Shown here: in pieces, positions 19,484 through 28,821 of the stretch
Layout of the letters: each line of letters starts with the position of its first letter
How positions within the stretch are numbered: position 1 is the stretch's first letter
Source of the DNA: Martelella alba
GTDB taxonomy: Bacteria; Pseudomonadota; Gammaproteobacteria; Enterobacterales; Enterobacteriaceae
Assembly (NCBI RefSeq): GCF_005217455.1
Contig: NZ_SZPQ01000001.1
Span: 1 to 64,000 of the forward strand
DNA length: 64,000 bases
Direction: 5' to 3'
Program-made: the position numbers and the translations under genes
The notes under the pieces: generated by a model
What the model was told of the DNA's origin: nothing
What the model saw: the letters and a program-made list of their open reading frames with translations, nothing else
The model's database searches: none

Positions 19484-22400
19484 TTATTGCGATCCTGAGC
19501 GGAAGCCGGCGGGGCGGGATGTTTTTTCCACCCGTACCTGAAACGGCGGGAAGGGCATCGTCAAATCGTTTTCACGGTATCCCTCGATAATCAACTGGTT
19601 CAACTGATGGCGCAGCGGCATGCGGTGGCCCATCTCGGCGGCGTGTACCCGTAGTTCGAACAGCATGATTCCCTGTTGTAAATCCACCAAAAAGGCTTCC
19701 GGCTGCGGATTGTCCAGCACCAGCGGGCAGCGTTGCGCCGCCTGCTTGAGGACAAGCGTGACCTCGTCGCTGTCGGCGTCCAGGGTGGCGGGTACGGTCA
19801 GCACAATCCGGGTCACTGAGTCCGAAAGCGACCAATTGATGAATTGTTCGGTGATGAACGCTTTATTGGGCATGATAATTTCTTTGCGGTCCCAGTCGGT
19901 GATGGTGGTGGCGCGGGTATTGATACGGGTCACGCTGCCGGTCAGATCGCGGATGGTCACGGTGTCGCCGATACGGATGGGTTTTTCAAACAGAATCATC
20001 AAGCCGGAGATAAAGTTGGCGAAAATCTCCTGCAAGCCAAAGCCCAGGCCGACGCCCAACGCGGCCACCAGCCATTGCAGCTTGGACCATTCGATGCCAA
20101 TCCAGGAAAAGCCGATGAGCCCGCCTATCAGCATCAGCAAATATTTGGTGACGGTGGTAATGGCATAGCCGGTGCCCGGCGCCAGATCCAGATGCTGCAA
20201 CAGCGCCAGTTCCAGCAAGGCGGGCAGGTTTCTGACCAATTGCAGGGTTATCATAAACACCAGCAAAGCGATCAGTAACGACGCCAGGGTAATGGGCTGG
20301 ATGCTATCCACACCCTGGGCCGAGGAACTGACGTCCCACAGCCGGATGTTTTCCAGAAAACCGAAGGCCGAATGAATTTCCGACCATAACAGGATGACCG
20401 CCACCAGGGCCACCAGCGTCATCAGCGATCGCACCAGGTGCAACGATTGGGCGCTGATGGCATCCAGGTCCACATCCGTTTCGTCCGTCTCCGGGGGCGG
20501 CTCATGAGGCGTAGCCGGCGCGTCTTCCTGGCGAGCCCGCTGCGCCAGAATATCCGCGCGGCGTTGCCGGGCGCGGTCGAAGGCGATTCGACGCCGTTGG
20601 ATGAACATCCAGCGGCAGATGATATGGTAGACGACCAGCAAAAAAAACCAGATGACGACCGAGGTTTCCAGTCGCGCCAGCAAGGCCTGGGCGGCGGCCA
20701 GATGCCCCAGGCCGGCCCCTGCGGCGGCGGCCAACGGCGCGCATTGCAGCAAATTCCACAGCGTCCGGTTAACGACATTGTCTCCCTGGCCCGATTTGTC
20801 AAGATACAGGGGAATACCCGCCCGTTTCAGGCTATTGGTCACCAGGCTTAACGCGGCGCAGAGCAGGATAAAACACAACCGGCCGAGGGTGCCGGAAAAC
20901 TCGCGCTCGTTGAGATTATCGAAGGTAATCAACGCCATGATAAGCGGGACGATAAGCCCGGTCGAGAGGGTGTAATAACGCATGGCGCGGGTCACCTGGC
21001 GCTCCGGCCAGCCCAGGTGCGCGATGAACAGACCATGGGGCCGGGCGAAATCGGCGCTGACCATAAACAGCCATAACACCGGCACGGTGGCAATCACCCC
21101 GTCGCCGATGGCCACCGCGATAGGATAAGGCCAGGCCTGCCGCAGACCATAGCCCAGCGCGGCCCATAAGATCGGCAGCGGCAACGTAATCATCAGCGAC
21201 CAGAACACCGCGCGCAGGGTCAGGCGGAAATCATCCTGGGTGACGTTGCCCACCTTGTCGGCCGACCGCGCCAGAAACGCGCGGTAATGGCGGCGGGAGC
21301 TCATGCCGAACCCCACCAGCAGCAGCGCGCCGAACAGCGGCAGCAAGGTGTCCTGGCTGGTGGTCATCATCACCAGCGCGCCGATGAGCTGGGTGATGGT
21401 ATTAAGGGACAACAGGCGCTTGAGATCCTGTGCCAGATGCACCGGGAAAGTCAGGCCCAGCGGACTGACATCGGCCACCCAGAACAGATAGCGGTGAGCG
21501 GCCTCGCGGATTTCCCCCATGGCGTCCACCAGTTGACTGTTGGCCACCTTCAGCTTGGTCAGTTCCAGGATCTGGTTATCGTAGCCGGACAAGAGCGAAT
21601 TGAGCAAATTCCGCTGGGTCTGCAACTGCGCCAGCAAGATGCGGTTTTGTTCCTCCGTCAGCGGCGAGCCGTTATCCTGCCGGCTTTGGGCCAGTTGCGG
21701 CAATTTGTTGAGCATATCTTCGTAATGCAGCCGGCCGGCGCGCAACTGCGCCATATCGCTATCCAACTGCTGCGGTTTGGGCAAATCGGGTAGCCGCGAT
21801 ACCTGGGCCCGCAGCGTTTCGCCCAAAGCCGGCGAATCACCCAGCCATTGGGCCTGCTCGCGCAGGGTATCAAGCGCCTGCCTCACCTGTAAGGTCTGCG
21901 CCGCGGTCTGCCGCTGCTGGGAAGCGATCAGGTCCATACGCTGCGCCTGCTCGTTCAATGCCGCCGACAGCTCGCGATTGATTTGCAACTGGCCGGCGAT
22001 CACTTTCGGTAAATTCCCGCTACGGCCGGCCAGCAGTTCAGTCCGCTCCAGTGCCTGCTCGGCTTCCTGCTGGCGTAGGCTGTTTAACCGGTTGCGCACC
22101 TCTTGTAGCTCCGCGTCAAGCCGATCGCGGCGCTTTTTCAGCACATTGGCGCGCAGGCGCGACAATTCCTGGCGATTGCTGGCGCTAAGCTGCGCCAGTT
22201 CCAGTTCGTCGACCCGCGCACGTCGGGCGGCGGTCTCGGCCTGCGACGCCTGCCGCTGCGCCTGCCCCAGCGGCGAGAGGTCGTTGACGCGCGATTGCAG
22301 GCTGAGTTCCGCGTCCCGCAGGGCCTTGCGCGCATTGTTTTGCTGTTGGGGCAATAGGATCAGGGAGTCGCTGATGCCGCGTGCCAGTTCCTGTTCCTGC

Positions 22401-22777
22401 TGCAATTGCCGGGCGGCGTCCAGCAACCGGCTGCCAAGCTGGACGCTGCGCTGTTCGAGTTCATTAACGGAAAGTTTGCCGTCGGCCGGCGCCGGCTTTT
22501 CCGGCTCGCTCTCTTCTTGCTCTCGCAGGGTCTTGGCCAGACGCGGGAAGTCGTCAATGACGCTTTGGTATTGCCGACTGCGCTCGGCGGAGGCCTTGCC
22601 TTCCTTGATGAAATTGAGCGTGCTTTGCAATGCATCGACAATTTCCGCCTGATGGGCGGATTTATTCGCTTCCGCCTGTTGAAGTTCTTTGCGGACCAGC
22701 GCTTCGTCGGGTAAATCAGCGGCCAGAAGCGGGGCGGCCGCCAGCCACCCCAGCAATACAATGAGTATCAGACGCAC
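19484..22777 (-). CDS. mscM: Mechanosensitive channel MscM
   Basis: A 1097-residue inner-membrane channel (E. coli MscM/YjeP 1107). The GTG at 22777 (VRLILIVLLG) is chosen because it matches the E. coli start and places a signal peptide at the N-terminus. Residues about 25-480 are a periplasmic coiled-coil domain rich in Gln and Glu, followed by many membrane helices. The MscS domain is near the C-terminus, with its pore and vestibule region GLGFGLQEIFANFISGL and IRIGDTVTIRD. It releases solutes on osmotic downshock. It is downstream of psd (34 bp gap), an operon conserved in E. coli. Confidence 0.94.
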   Translation of the reverse strand: MRLILIVLLGWLAAAPLLAADLPDEALVRKELQQAEANKSAHQAEIVDALQSTLNFIKEGKASAERSRQYQSVIDDFPRLAKTLREQEESEPEKPAPADGKLSVNELEQRSVQLGSRLLDAARQLQQEQELARGISDSLILLPQQQNNARKALRDAELSLQSRVNDLSPLGQAQRQASQAETAARRARVDELELAQLSASNRQELSRLRANVLKKRRDRLDAELQEVRNRLNSLRQQEAEQALERTELLAGRSGNLPKVIAGQLQINRELSAALNEQAQRMDLIASQQRQTAAQTLQVRQALDTLREQAQWLGDSPALGETLRAQVSRLPDLPKPQQLDSDMAQLRAGRLHYEDMLNKLPQLAQSRQDNGSPLTEEQNRILLAQLQTQRNLLNSLLSGYDNQILELTKLKVANSQLVDAMGEIREAAHRYLFWVADVSPLGLTFPVHLAQDLKRLLSLNTITQLIGALVMMTTSQDTLLPLFGALLLVGFGMSSRRHYRAFLARSADKVGNVTQDDFRLTLRAVFWSLMITLPLPILWAALGYGLRQAWPYPIAVAIGDGVIATVPVLWLFMVSADFARPHGLFIAHLGWPERQVTRAMRYYTLSTGLIVPLIMALITFDNLNEREFSGTLGRLCFILLCAALSLVTNSLKRAGIPLYLDKSGQGDNVVNRTLWNLLQCAPLAAAAGAGLGHLAAAQALLARLETSVVIWFFLLVVYHIICRWMFIQRRRIAFDRARQRRADILAQRARQEDAPATPHEPPPETDETDVDLDAISAQSLHLVRSLMTLVALVAVILLWSEIHSAFGFLENIRLWDVSSSAQGVDSIQPITLASLLIALLVFMITLQLVRNLPALLELALLQHLDLAPGTGYAITTVTKYLLMLIGGLIGFSWIGIEWSKLQWLVAALGVGLGFGLQEIFANFISGLMILFEKPIRIGDTVTIRDLTGSVTRINTRATTITDWDRKEIIMPNKAFITEQFINWSLSDSVTRIVLTVPATLDADSDEVTLVLKQAAQRCPLVLDNPQPEAFLVDLQQGIMLFELRVHAAEMGHRMPLRHQLNQLIIEGYRENDLTMPFPPFQVRVEKTSRPAGFRSGSQ

Positions 22778-22811
22778 GCAGGATCCCTCATGATTGCTCG
22801 CTCCCGTGGAA

Positions 22812-23702
22812 TCAGCCTTGAGGGACGCCGCCGTCGGCAATATTCACCGTGGCGAGGCGTTGGCCGAAACGGGTGGCCGCCAGGGTATGCCACCGCTCGT
22901 CCAGGACGACCCGGTCTTTGGCAAACAGATTGATAACCGTGGAACCCAGTTTAAAACGTCCCATCTCTTGTCCTTTGAGCAATACCACCGCGCCTTCGCT
23001 CTCGGCGTCCGGATACCGCCAGCGCTTGATAATGCCCTCGCGCGGCGGCGTGACGGCGCCGGCCCAGACGGTTTCGATGCTGCCGACGATGGTGGCCCCC
23101 ACCAGGATCTGCGCCAGAGGGCCGAAATCGGTATCAAATACGCAAATGACCCGCTCGTTGCGGGCGAAGAGATTGGGAATGGCGGCGGCGGTCAGCGGGT
23201 TCACCGAATACAGATCCCCCGGAACATAGATCATCTCGCGCAGGATGCCGTTACAAGGCATATGCACGCGATGATAGTCCCGCGGGGCGAGATAAGTTGT
23301 GACAAACGCGCCGTCGCGGAAGATTTCCGTTAATCGCTCATTACCGGCCAGCAACGCTTCCAGAGTGTAATGATGGCCCTTGGCCTGGAAAATCCGCTCG
23401 CCGTCGATCGGACCCAATTGGGAAATCACCCCGTCCGCCGGCATGACCAGCGCGTTGGGATCGGTATCCAGCGGACGGGCATCGTCGCGCAACGGGCGGA
23501 CGAAAAAGGCGTTGAAGGTGGGGTAGGCCGACAGCTCGGGCCGCATGGCTTCCTGCATGTCGACTTTGTAATAGCGTACGAACAGCGTGATGATAAGCTT
23601 GGTCAGCCATCCGGCGGGATAATCCGCCAGACGGCCGGCCAATTGGGTCAGGCAACGTTTCGGCAGAAGATATTGCAATGTCATTTTGATCCTGTCCAAC
23701 AC
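22812..23702 (-). CDS. psd: Phosphatidylserine decarboxylase proenzyme
   Basis: A 296-residue enzyme that makes phosphatidylethanolamine in the inner membrane. The self-cleavage motif LGST is present, with the pyruvoyl-forming serine at residue 254, the same number as in E. coli. His in [12 protein letters not shown] is conserved. The C-terminus is about 25 residues shorter than in E. coli, but that tail is variable. It is transcribed together with mscM. Confidence 0.96.
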   Translation of the reverse strand: MLDRIKMTLQYLLPKRCLTQLAGRLADYPAGWLTKLIITLFVRYYKVDMQEAMRPELSAYPTFNAFFVRPLRDDARPLDTDPNALVMPADGVISQLGPIDGERIFQAKGHHYTLEALLAGNERLTEIFRDGAFVTTYLAPRDYHRVHMPCNGILREMIYVPGDLYSVNPLTAAAIPNLFARNERVICVFDTDFGPLAQILVGATIVGSIETVWAGAVTPPREGIIKRWRYPDAESEGAVVLLKGQEMGRFKLGSTVINLFAKDRVVLDERWHTLAATRFGQRLATVNIADGGVPQG

Positions 23703-23775
23703 GGAAAAACCTCATACTTGAGAAATTGACATAGTGAAGAATACGGGATTCGGGATGGCGTAACCAGAATAGGCG

Positions 23776-24825
23776 TCAGTGATCGGTTTCGGAAAACGAT
23801 TTACGCGTTTTTACCTGTGACATGCTCTCCAGAATCTGATGATAGTTCTCGAAACGCACCGACGCGATGTCGCCGCGCTCCACCGCCGCGCGAATAGCGC
23901 AGCCGGGATCGGTATCGTGGCGGCAGTCGCGAAACTTGCAACCGCCAAGAAAACCCCTGAATTCGACAAAACCCTGGGTGATTTGTTCCGGGTCGAGATG
24001 CCATAATCCGAATTCCCGCACACCGGGGGAATCAATCAACTGCCCGCCGTGGCAGAAATGATACAAGCGGGCCGCGGTGGTGGTATGCTGCCCAAGCCCG
24101 GAATTATCGGACACCGCGTTAACCAGGATAGTATCCTGCCCAGCGGGCAGCAGGGCGTTCAGCAGGCTGGATTTGCCCACGCCGGACTGGCCGGCGAATA
24201 TACTGATACGCCCGGTCAGCGCCGCTTCCAACTGGGCCATGCCCTCGCCGGTATGGCTCGACACCAGGATAACCCGATAGCCGATGCCGCCGTAAACAGC
24301 CAATTGCCGCTCCACCTTTCGGCGATTATCGCTTTCCAGCAGGTCCACCTTGTTTAGAACAATCAGCGGCTCCACTTCAAGGGTTTCGCAAGCCACCAGA
24401 TAGCGGTCTATCATGTTGAGCGACAATTCCGGCAGGACGGCCGAGACTATCACGATCTGATCCATGTTGGCGGCAATGGGTTTGATGCCGTCATAATAAT
24501 CCGGGCGCGTCAGCACCGAACGGCGGGGATGCACCGCTTCAATAATGCCGCTGATGCCGGCCGCGGTTTCGGCGCCCGGACGCCAGACCACCCGATCCCC
24601 GGTGACCAGCGAGGTCAGGGTGCGGCGGATATTACAGCGGTGCAGGGCGCCGTCCGGCGCTTCGACATCGGCGTGCATGCCCAAACGGCTTATCACGATC
24701 CCCTCCTGCGCCTCGCCCAACGGCGCGTCATCCAGAATATCGCCCCGCCCGTCTTTCGACAGGCGCCGCTGATGGTTGGCCTGGACGCGTCGCTGCTGGC
24801 CTTTGGTCAGTTTATTTCTGCTCAC
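23776..24825 (-). CDS. rsgA: Ribosome small-subunit biogenesis GTPase RsgA
   Basis: A 349-residue circularly permuted GTPase that acts late in 30S maturation. After a basic N-terminal tail and an OB-fold, the G motifs appear in permuted order: NKVD (G4), then [12 protein letters not shown] (G1) and DSPG (G3). The C-terminal zinc motif follows, with cysteines in [14 protein letters not shown]. It lies between psd and the divergent orn gene, as in E. coli. Confidence 0.97.
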   Translation of the reverse strand: MSRNKLTKGQQRRVQANHQRRLSKDGRGDILDDAPLGEAQEGIVISRLGMHADVEAPDGALHRCNIRRTLTSLVTGDRVVWRPGAETAAGISGIIEAVHPRRSVLTRPDYYDGIKPIAANMDQIVIVSAVLPELSLNMIDRYLVACETLEVEPLIVLNKVDLLESDNRRKVERQLAVYGGIGYRVILVSSHTGEGMAQLEAALTGRISIFAGQSGVGKSSLLNALLPAGQDTILVNAVSDNSGLGQHTTTAARLYHFCHGGQLIDSPGVREFGLWHLDPEQITQGFVEFRGFLGGCKFRDCRHDTDPGCAIRAAVERGDIASVRFENYHQILESMSQVKTRKSFSETDH

Positions 24826-24928
24826 TGCGCCTCACTTGTCGCCATGGCATCGCCGGAGAGGACGAAAACGTCTATGATACCAGGTATTCTACCAGAAATT
24901 CCGTAAAACCCTTTACAACGAGAAGAAC

Positions 24929-25474
24929 ATGCCGGTAAACGAAAACAACCTGATTTGGATAGACCTGGAAATGACCGGGCTGGATCCGCAACGCGATCGG
25001 ATCATTGAAGTCGCCACTCTGGTGACGGACGCCAATCTGAATATCTTGGCGGAAGGGCCGGTGCTGGCGGTGCACCAGTCAGATGAGCAATTGGCGCTGA
25101 TGGACGATTGGAATGTCACTACCCACACCGCCAGCGGGCTGGTCGCGCGGGTCAAGGCCAGCGCCCTCGACGAAGCCGCGGCCGCTGAACAGACCCTGGC
25201 GTTTTTGCGCCAATGGGTGCCGCCCGGCGTGTCGCCCATTTGCGGCAACAGCATCGGTCAGGATCGTCGTTTCCTGTTCCGTTATATGCCCGAGTTGGAG
25301 GCGTATTTTCACTACCGCTACCTGGATGTCAGTACCCTCAAGGAGTTGGCCCGCCGGTGGAAACCGGAAATCCTGGCCGGCCTGACCAAAAAAAATACCC
25401 ATCAGGCGTTGGACGATATCCGCGAGTCAGTGGCCGAACTGGCTTATTATCGCGAGCATTTTATCCGATTGTAA
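24929..25474 (+). CDS. orn: Oligoribonuclease
   Basis: A 181-residue 3'-to-5' exonuclease that degrades 2-5 nt RNA fragments; E. coli Orn is also 181. The DEDDh motifs are seen: DLEMTGLD, the second Asp in [10 protein letters not shown], and the final His/Asp in [12 protein letters not shown]. It is divergent from rsgA. The tRNA-Gly gene follows about 300 bp downstream, as in the glyVXY region of E. coli. Confidence 0.97.
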   Translation: MPVNENNLIWIDLEMTGLDPQRDRIIEVATLVTDANLNILAEGPVLAVHQSDEQLALMDDWNVTTHTASGLVARVKASALDEAAAAEQTLAFLRQWVPPGVSPICGNSIGQDRRFLFRYMPELEAYFHYRYLDVSTLKELARRWKPEILAGLTKKNTHQALDDIRESVAELAYYREHFIRL

Positions 25475-25592
25475 CGGGGGGCGAAGGGCGGGGAAACGCG
25501 GTGCGGGAATGCGCCTTAAGCAGCGCTTATCGCCATTACGGCGATTTTATCGTCAATCGAACCGCGGGAGGCGTTTTTTACGGTACAGGGGC

Positions 25593-25620
25593 TTGCAGCC
25601 CTTAAGAATTCTCGTATAAT
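25593..25620 (+). promoter_or_regulatory. Sigma-70 promoter of the first tRNA-Gly gene
   Basis: TTGCAG and TATAAT are 16 bp apart, with a G+C-rich start region just downstream (GCGCTCCCC), as at stable-RNA promoters. Transcription would begin about 145 bp before the tRNA. Confidence 0.75.
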
Positions 25621-25631
25621 GCGCTCCCCAT

Positions 25632-25651
25632 ACCGACAATGATTTGTCGGT
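25632..25651 (+). other. Hairpin in the tRNA-Gly leader
   Basis: ACCGACAA and TTGTCGGT pair perfectly around TGAT, within the first 30 nt of the predicted transcript. It may mark a processing site. Confidence 0.4.
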
Positions 25652-25772
25652 GTCATTGACGGTTTCGAGCGATATCACGGTGGTCGCTAAGCGAATTTTC
25701 AGGCTCGCGGTAGGTGATGTGGCGGGCGTGGGCGCTGTTGGCGGAAGAGTGGCTCGAAACATGCAGATATAA

Positions 25773-25847
25773 GCGGGAATAGCTCAGTGGTAGAGCACAA
25801 CCTTGCCAAGGTTGGGGTCGCGAGTTCGAGCCTCGTTTCCCGCTCCA
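25773..25847 (+). tRNA. tRNA-Gly (GCC), first copy
   Basis: A 75-nt cloverleaf with acceptor GCGGGAA/TTCCCGC, anticodon GCC in the loop TTGCCAA, T-arm GAGTTCGAGCC and encoded CCA. It is downstream of orn like the glyV-X-Y cluster of E. coli. An identical copy lies 30 kb away at 56017, and the space between is accessory DNA. Confidence 0.97.
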
Positions 25848-26114
25848 ATTCTTTCCCTTTCGATGTTTCCCTCAGTTTGTCAGTCTCCGATTCAACAGGA
25901 TAAGCATTTCGTTGCGCATCCCGCGAAATCCACTGAATACCCCCCTTTGATTTTGATTAAGGCTGACTCCATGACGTATTCCCGTCACGAAGGGGCCTCG
26001 CCCCTGGGAAGGCGTGAGAGACCCGCCGTGTCTCTCACCCAAGGACGGCCGTCGGCGATTCACACTCGTGCCTAACGAAATTATCGCCTACTTGCCGCCG
26101 CGCGTAAAAGCCAT

Positions 26115-26648
26115 TCAATACTGATCCGCCGGATCGGGCTGATGGGTAAACCGCCTTCTGAAATCATGCCGGGCGACTTCCGCCAGCCAAAAACAGAACG
26201 CGTGCCCGAATAATTCGGAGAAATGTTCAGCGAACGGCTGATGCCAGGGAGCAGGAACGGTTCCCATGGCGGGCATCAAGATAAGATGAAAAGCTATCCA
26301 TATCACAATGCCATAAGCCGCCCCTTGCCATAAGGTGATCTTCGGCCAAAACTCGGCAATGATGGAGTAAAGTATCATGAAAAAGAAGGTGAAACCGAAA
26401 TGAACAAAAAAGCTGATATAAGGCAGGTGATGTAAACTGTAAGTGTAGGTGCTGGTGACGAAATCCTTGGTAAAGCCCAATTGCATCAACAGGGTTTGCG
26501 GCGGGTTTATGGCATCCCGTAGCGGCGTTCTTGGCGGAAGCACCACTTCCCAGCCCAATTTGGCATAGCCGCATACTATCGCGGCGATGATCCCGACCAA
26601 AATCGCAACGATGATTTTCTGTTTTGGCGTGTCGACCTTAAAAACCAT
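26115..26648 (-). CDS. YagU-like (DUF1440) inner-membrane protein
   Basis: A 177-residue protein with four predicted membrane helices, resembling E. coli YagU: the block VVLPPRTP near the first helix, EFWPKITLWQGA in the middle and RFTHQPDPAD at the C-terminus. The ATG at 26648 is chosen because GGGAGGAG lies just upstream. E. coli YagU is linked to acid tolerance, but the molecular role is not known. It is the last gene of the ula transcription unit here, 63 bp after ulaD, an association I do not know from E. coli. Confidence 0.8.
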   Translation of the reverse strand: MVFKVDTPKQKIIVAILVGIIAAIVCGYAKLGWEVVLPPRTPLRDAINPPQTLLMQLGFTKDFVTSTYTYSLHHLPYISFFVHFGFTFFFMILYSIIAEFWPKITLWQGAAYGIVIWIAFHLILMPAMGTVPAPWHQPFAEHFSELFGHAFCFWLAEVARHDFRRRFTHQPDPADQY

Positions 26649-26711
26649 TTTCTCCTCCCATCCCAATATAGGATTTTGTTTGCCCTTCATCGGGCGCAAA
26701 ACCGGTCCTGC

Positions 26712-27356
26712 TTACCAATATTTATCAATTTCATTTTTCAGCGCCTGCGCTGTCGCCTTGCCTGTATCCGAAGCCAGCGCCCGGCCGGCAATAAATGTTT
26801 TGGCGCGAATCCCCTGGAATAAATGAATATCTTCCGGCACAATTCCGCCGGTGATTGAAATAGCCAGTCCCAGATCAGACAATGCGCGCATACGTTCCAG
26901 ATCCTCCGGCGTCCATCTTACCCCCGCCAATTCCGCATCGCGGGAGCGGTGATAAATCGCTTGTTTGATCCCCATCGTTACCCATTGCCTGGCGTCCTCC
27001 AGGGTCCAGTGTCCATAAAGTTCAATCTGGATTTCACCGTGATATTCGTCAGCGACCTTTTTGCAGGCGGCGATGGTGGCGATATGCGCCGCCGCGGATA
27101 CCGTTATCCAGTTCGCGCCCGCGCCAAACGCCATCTTGGCCAGAATGGCGCCGCCGTCGGTGGTTTTCATGTCGCAGACGATAAGGTGCTCCGGGTGCTG
27201 TCGGCGCAATGTGCTAACCGCCGTCATGCCTTCGGCAAAGGCCAGAATGGTGCCAATCTCAATGACATCGACGAAACTTTCCACCTGATTGGCGATACCG
27301 ATTGCCGTGGCCAGGTCTGTCGAGTCCAATGCGATTTGCAATAAAGGCTTGGTCAT
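26712..27356 (-). CDS. ulaD: 3-keto-L-gulonate-6-phosphate decarboxylase UlaD
   Basis: A 214-residue TIM barrel of the orotidine-phosphate decarboxylase suprafamily. The active-site motif DMKTTDGG (Asp, Lys, Asp) is present. It converts 3-keto-L-gulonate 6-phosphate to L-xylulose 5-phosphate. The overall sequence fits UlaD/SgbH; assignment to UlaD rests on the ula neighbours. It lies 172 bp downstream of ulaF. Confidence 0.93.
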   Translation of the reverse strand: MTKPLLQIALDSTDLATAIGIANQVESFVDVIEIGTILAFAEGMTAVSTLRRQHPEHLIVCDMKTTDGGAILAKMAFGAGANWITVSAAAHIATIAACKKVADEYHGEIQIELYGHWTLEDARQWVTMGIKQAIYHRSRDAELAGVRWTPEDLERMRALSDLGLAISITGGIVPEDIHLFQGIRAKTFIAGRALASDTGKATAQALKNEIDKYW

Positions 27357-27528
27357 AAAATTAACTCCTTTACATTATCAAATAATAAAGACGGGTCGTG
27401 AGCCGCATTTAAGGCGTACTGATCCTCACCGTGAATAGCTGAGCCTTACCTCATTCACGTATCATTGCGGCGGCGTATAATCCGCCGGATATCATTAAGT
27501 TGATTGCAACAGGCCGGCGGCCCTTCGA

Positions 27529-28251
27529 CTAATCGGTCGGGGGGGATGTTGCAATCCGTTGTCCGTAATACGCGTTTGCCCCGTGCTTACGGAAATAATG
27601 CTTATCCGCCAGAGCTTGCGGAATATGGCTTTGCGTGTTCAGCGCGCGGGTCGATAGCGCCATTGCCGCCACTTCTTCCAGCACAATGGCGTTATGTACG
27701 GCATCCATGCCATCCTTGCCCCAGCAAAAGGGCGCGTGTCCGGTAACCAGCGCGCCCGGCATCGCCAAGGGATCGAGATCCTGTTGTAGGAAGCGTTCAA
27801 CAATGACATTGCCGGTATTTATTTCATAATCGGTACGGATTTCCGCGTCTGTTAATGCACGCGTGCAAGGAATGTCGCCATAAAAATAATCCGCGTGCGT
27901 GGTTCCCAGCGCCGGAATATCCATGCCCGCCTGCGCCCAAATCGTTCCGTTTCGCGAATGGGTATGGACAATTCCGTTGATAAGGCCGAAGGCGCGGTAT
28001 AACACCAAATGCGTCGCCTTATCGCTGGATGGATTTAATCGCCCTTCAATGACGCGGCCATTTTCCAAATCGACGATAACGATATCTTCCTCAGTCATTT
28101 GCCCGTAATCGACGCCGGACGGCTTTATCGCCATTACCCCCAGCCGGCGGTCGGCCTGGGAAACATTTCCCCAGGTCAATGTCACCAGCCCATACGCGGG
28201 CAGGGCCAGATTCGCCGCCAGAACAGCCTGTTTTAATTCCCGGAACATCAT
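27529..28251 (-). CDS. ulaF: L-ribulose-5-phosphate 4-epimerase UlaF
   Basis: A 240-residue class II aldolase-fold enzyme giving D-xylulose 5-phosphate, the entry to the pentose-phosphate pathway. Zinc-ligand histidines are visible in HTHSRNGT (two) and GHAPFCWG (one), and the phosphate-binding KPSGVDY is present. Two adjacent ATG codons follow GGGAGG; the second gives better spacing. It could also be called AraD- or SgbE-like, but the context is ula. Confidence 0.92.
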   Translation of the reverse strand: MMFRELKQAVLAANLALPAYGLVTLTWGNVSQADRRLGVMAIKPSGVDYGQMTEEDIVIVDLENGRVIEGRLNPSSDKATHLVLYRAFGLINGIVHTHSRNGTIWAQAGMDIPALGTTHADYFYGDIPCTRALTDAEIRTDYEINTGNVIVERFLQQDLDPLAMPGALVTGHAPFCWGKDGMDAVHNAIVLEEVAAMALSTRALNTQSHIPQALADKHYFRKHGANAYYGQRIATSPPTD

Positions 28252-28292
28252 TTTCCTCCCTCAACGCATAATAACGGCCACAGTGGCGGTTT

Positions 28293-28772
28293 TCAGGCCA
28301 TGTTCGCGCTTATCGCGGCGTCAATGACTCGCCAGACATCCTCTTTAGTGCGGCACTGGCGTAATTTATCCAGGTTTATGCCCGTGTCGCTTGCCGGATC
28401 GTCCAGGACCTGCGTCACTTGCATCAACCCTTGCATATGTTCGTCGGAGGTACTGCCGGCCAGTGTAATCAGCACATCGACGGGGGCGTTTTCACCGTCG
28501 AAAACAACTGGAGAGGCCAGGGTTACCAGGGCGAAGGCGGTGCGGTTAACGCCGTCTTCCGGGCGGGCGTGGGGCATGGCGAATTGGGGCGCGATGACGA
28601 CATAGGGACCGTGCTCTTCGATGCTGCGGATAATGGCCTTTGGATAATCCGGCGTGACGGCGCCGGATGCCACCAGCATATCCGTACCCAAACGAATGGC
28701 ATCCCGCCAATCCGCCGCCGTCGCCTGAAGCAGGACGGAATTATTGTCAATCAACGATTCTTTGAAATTCAT
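28293..28772 (-). CDS. ulaC: Ascorbate-specific PTS EIIA component UlaC
   Basis: A 159-residue EIIA of the mannitol/fructose type. The phosphorylated histidine is His68 in FAMPHARPEDGV, the same number as in E. coli UlaC. The start MNFKESL at 28772 follows a GAGAGGAG ribosome site; an upstream start would add 14 unrelated residues. It passes phosphate from HPr to the EIIB domain of the next gene. Confidence 0.94.
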   Translation of the reverse strand: MNFKESLIDNNSVLLQATAADWRDAIRLGTDMLVASGAVTPDYPKAIIRSIEEHGPYVVIAPQFAMPHARPEDGVNRTAFALVTLASPVVFDGENAPVDVLITLAGSTSDEHMQGLMQVTQVLDDPASDTGINLDKLRQCRTKEDVWRVIDAAISANMA

Positions 28773-28821
28773 GTGGACTCCTCTCTCGCCGGCCTGGCCG
28801 GCCGGCGGGTACAACGGGTGG

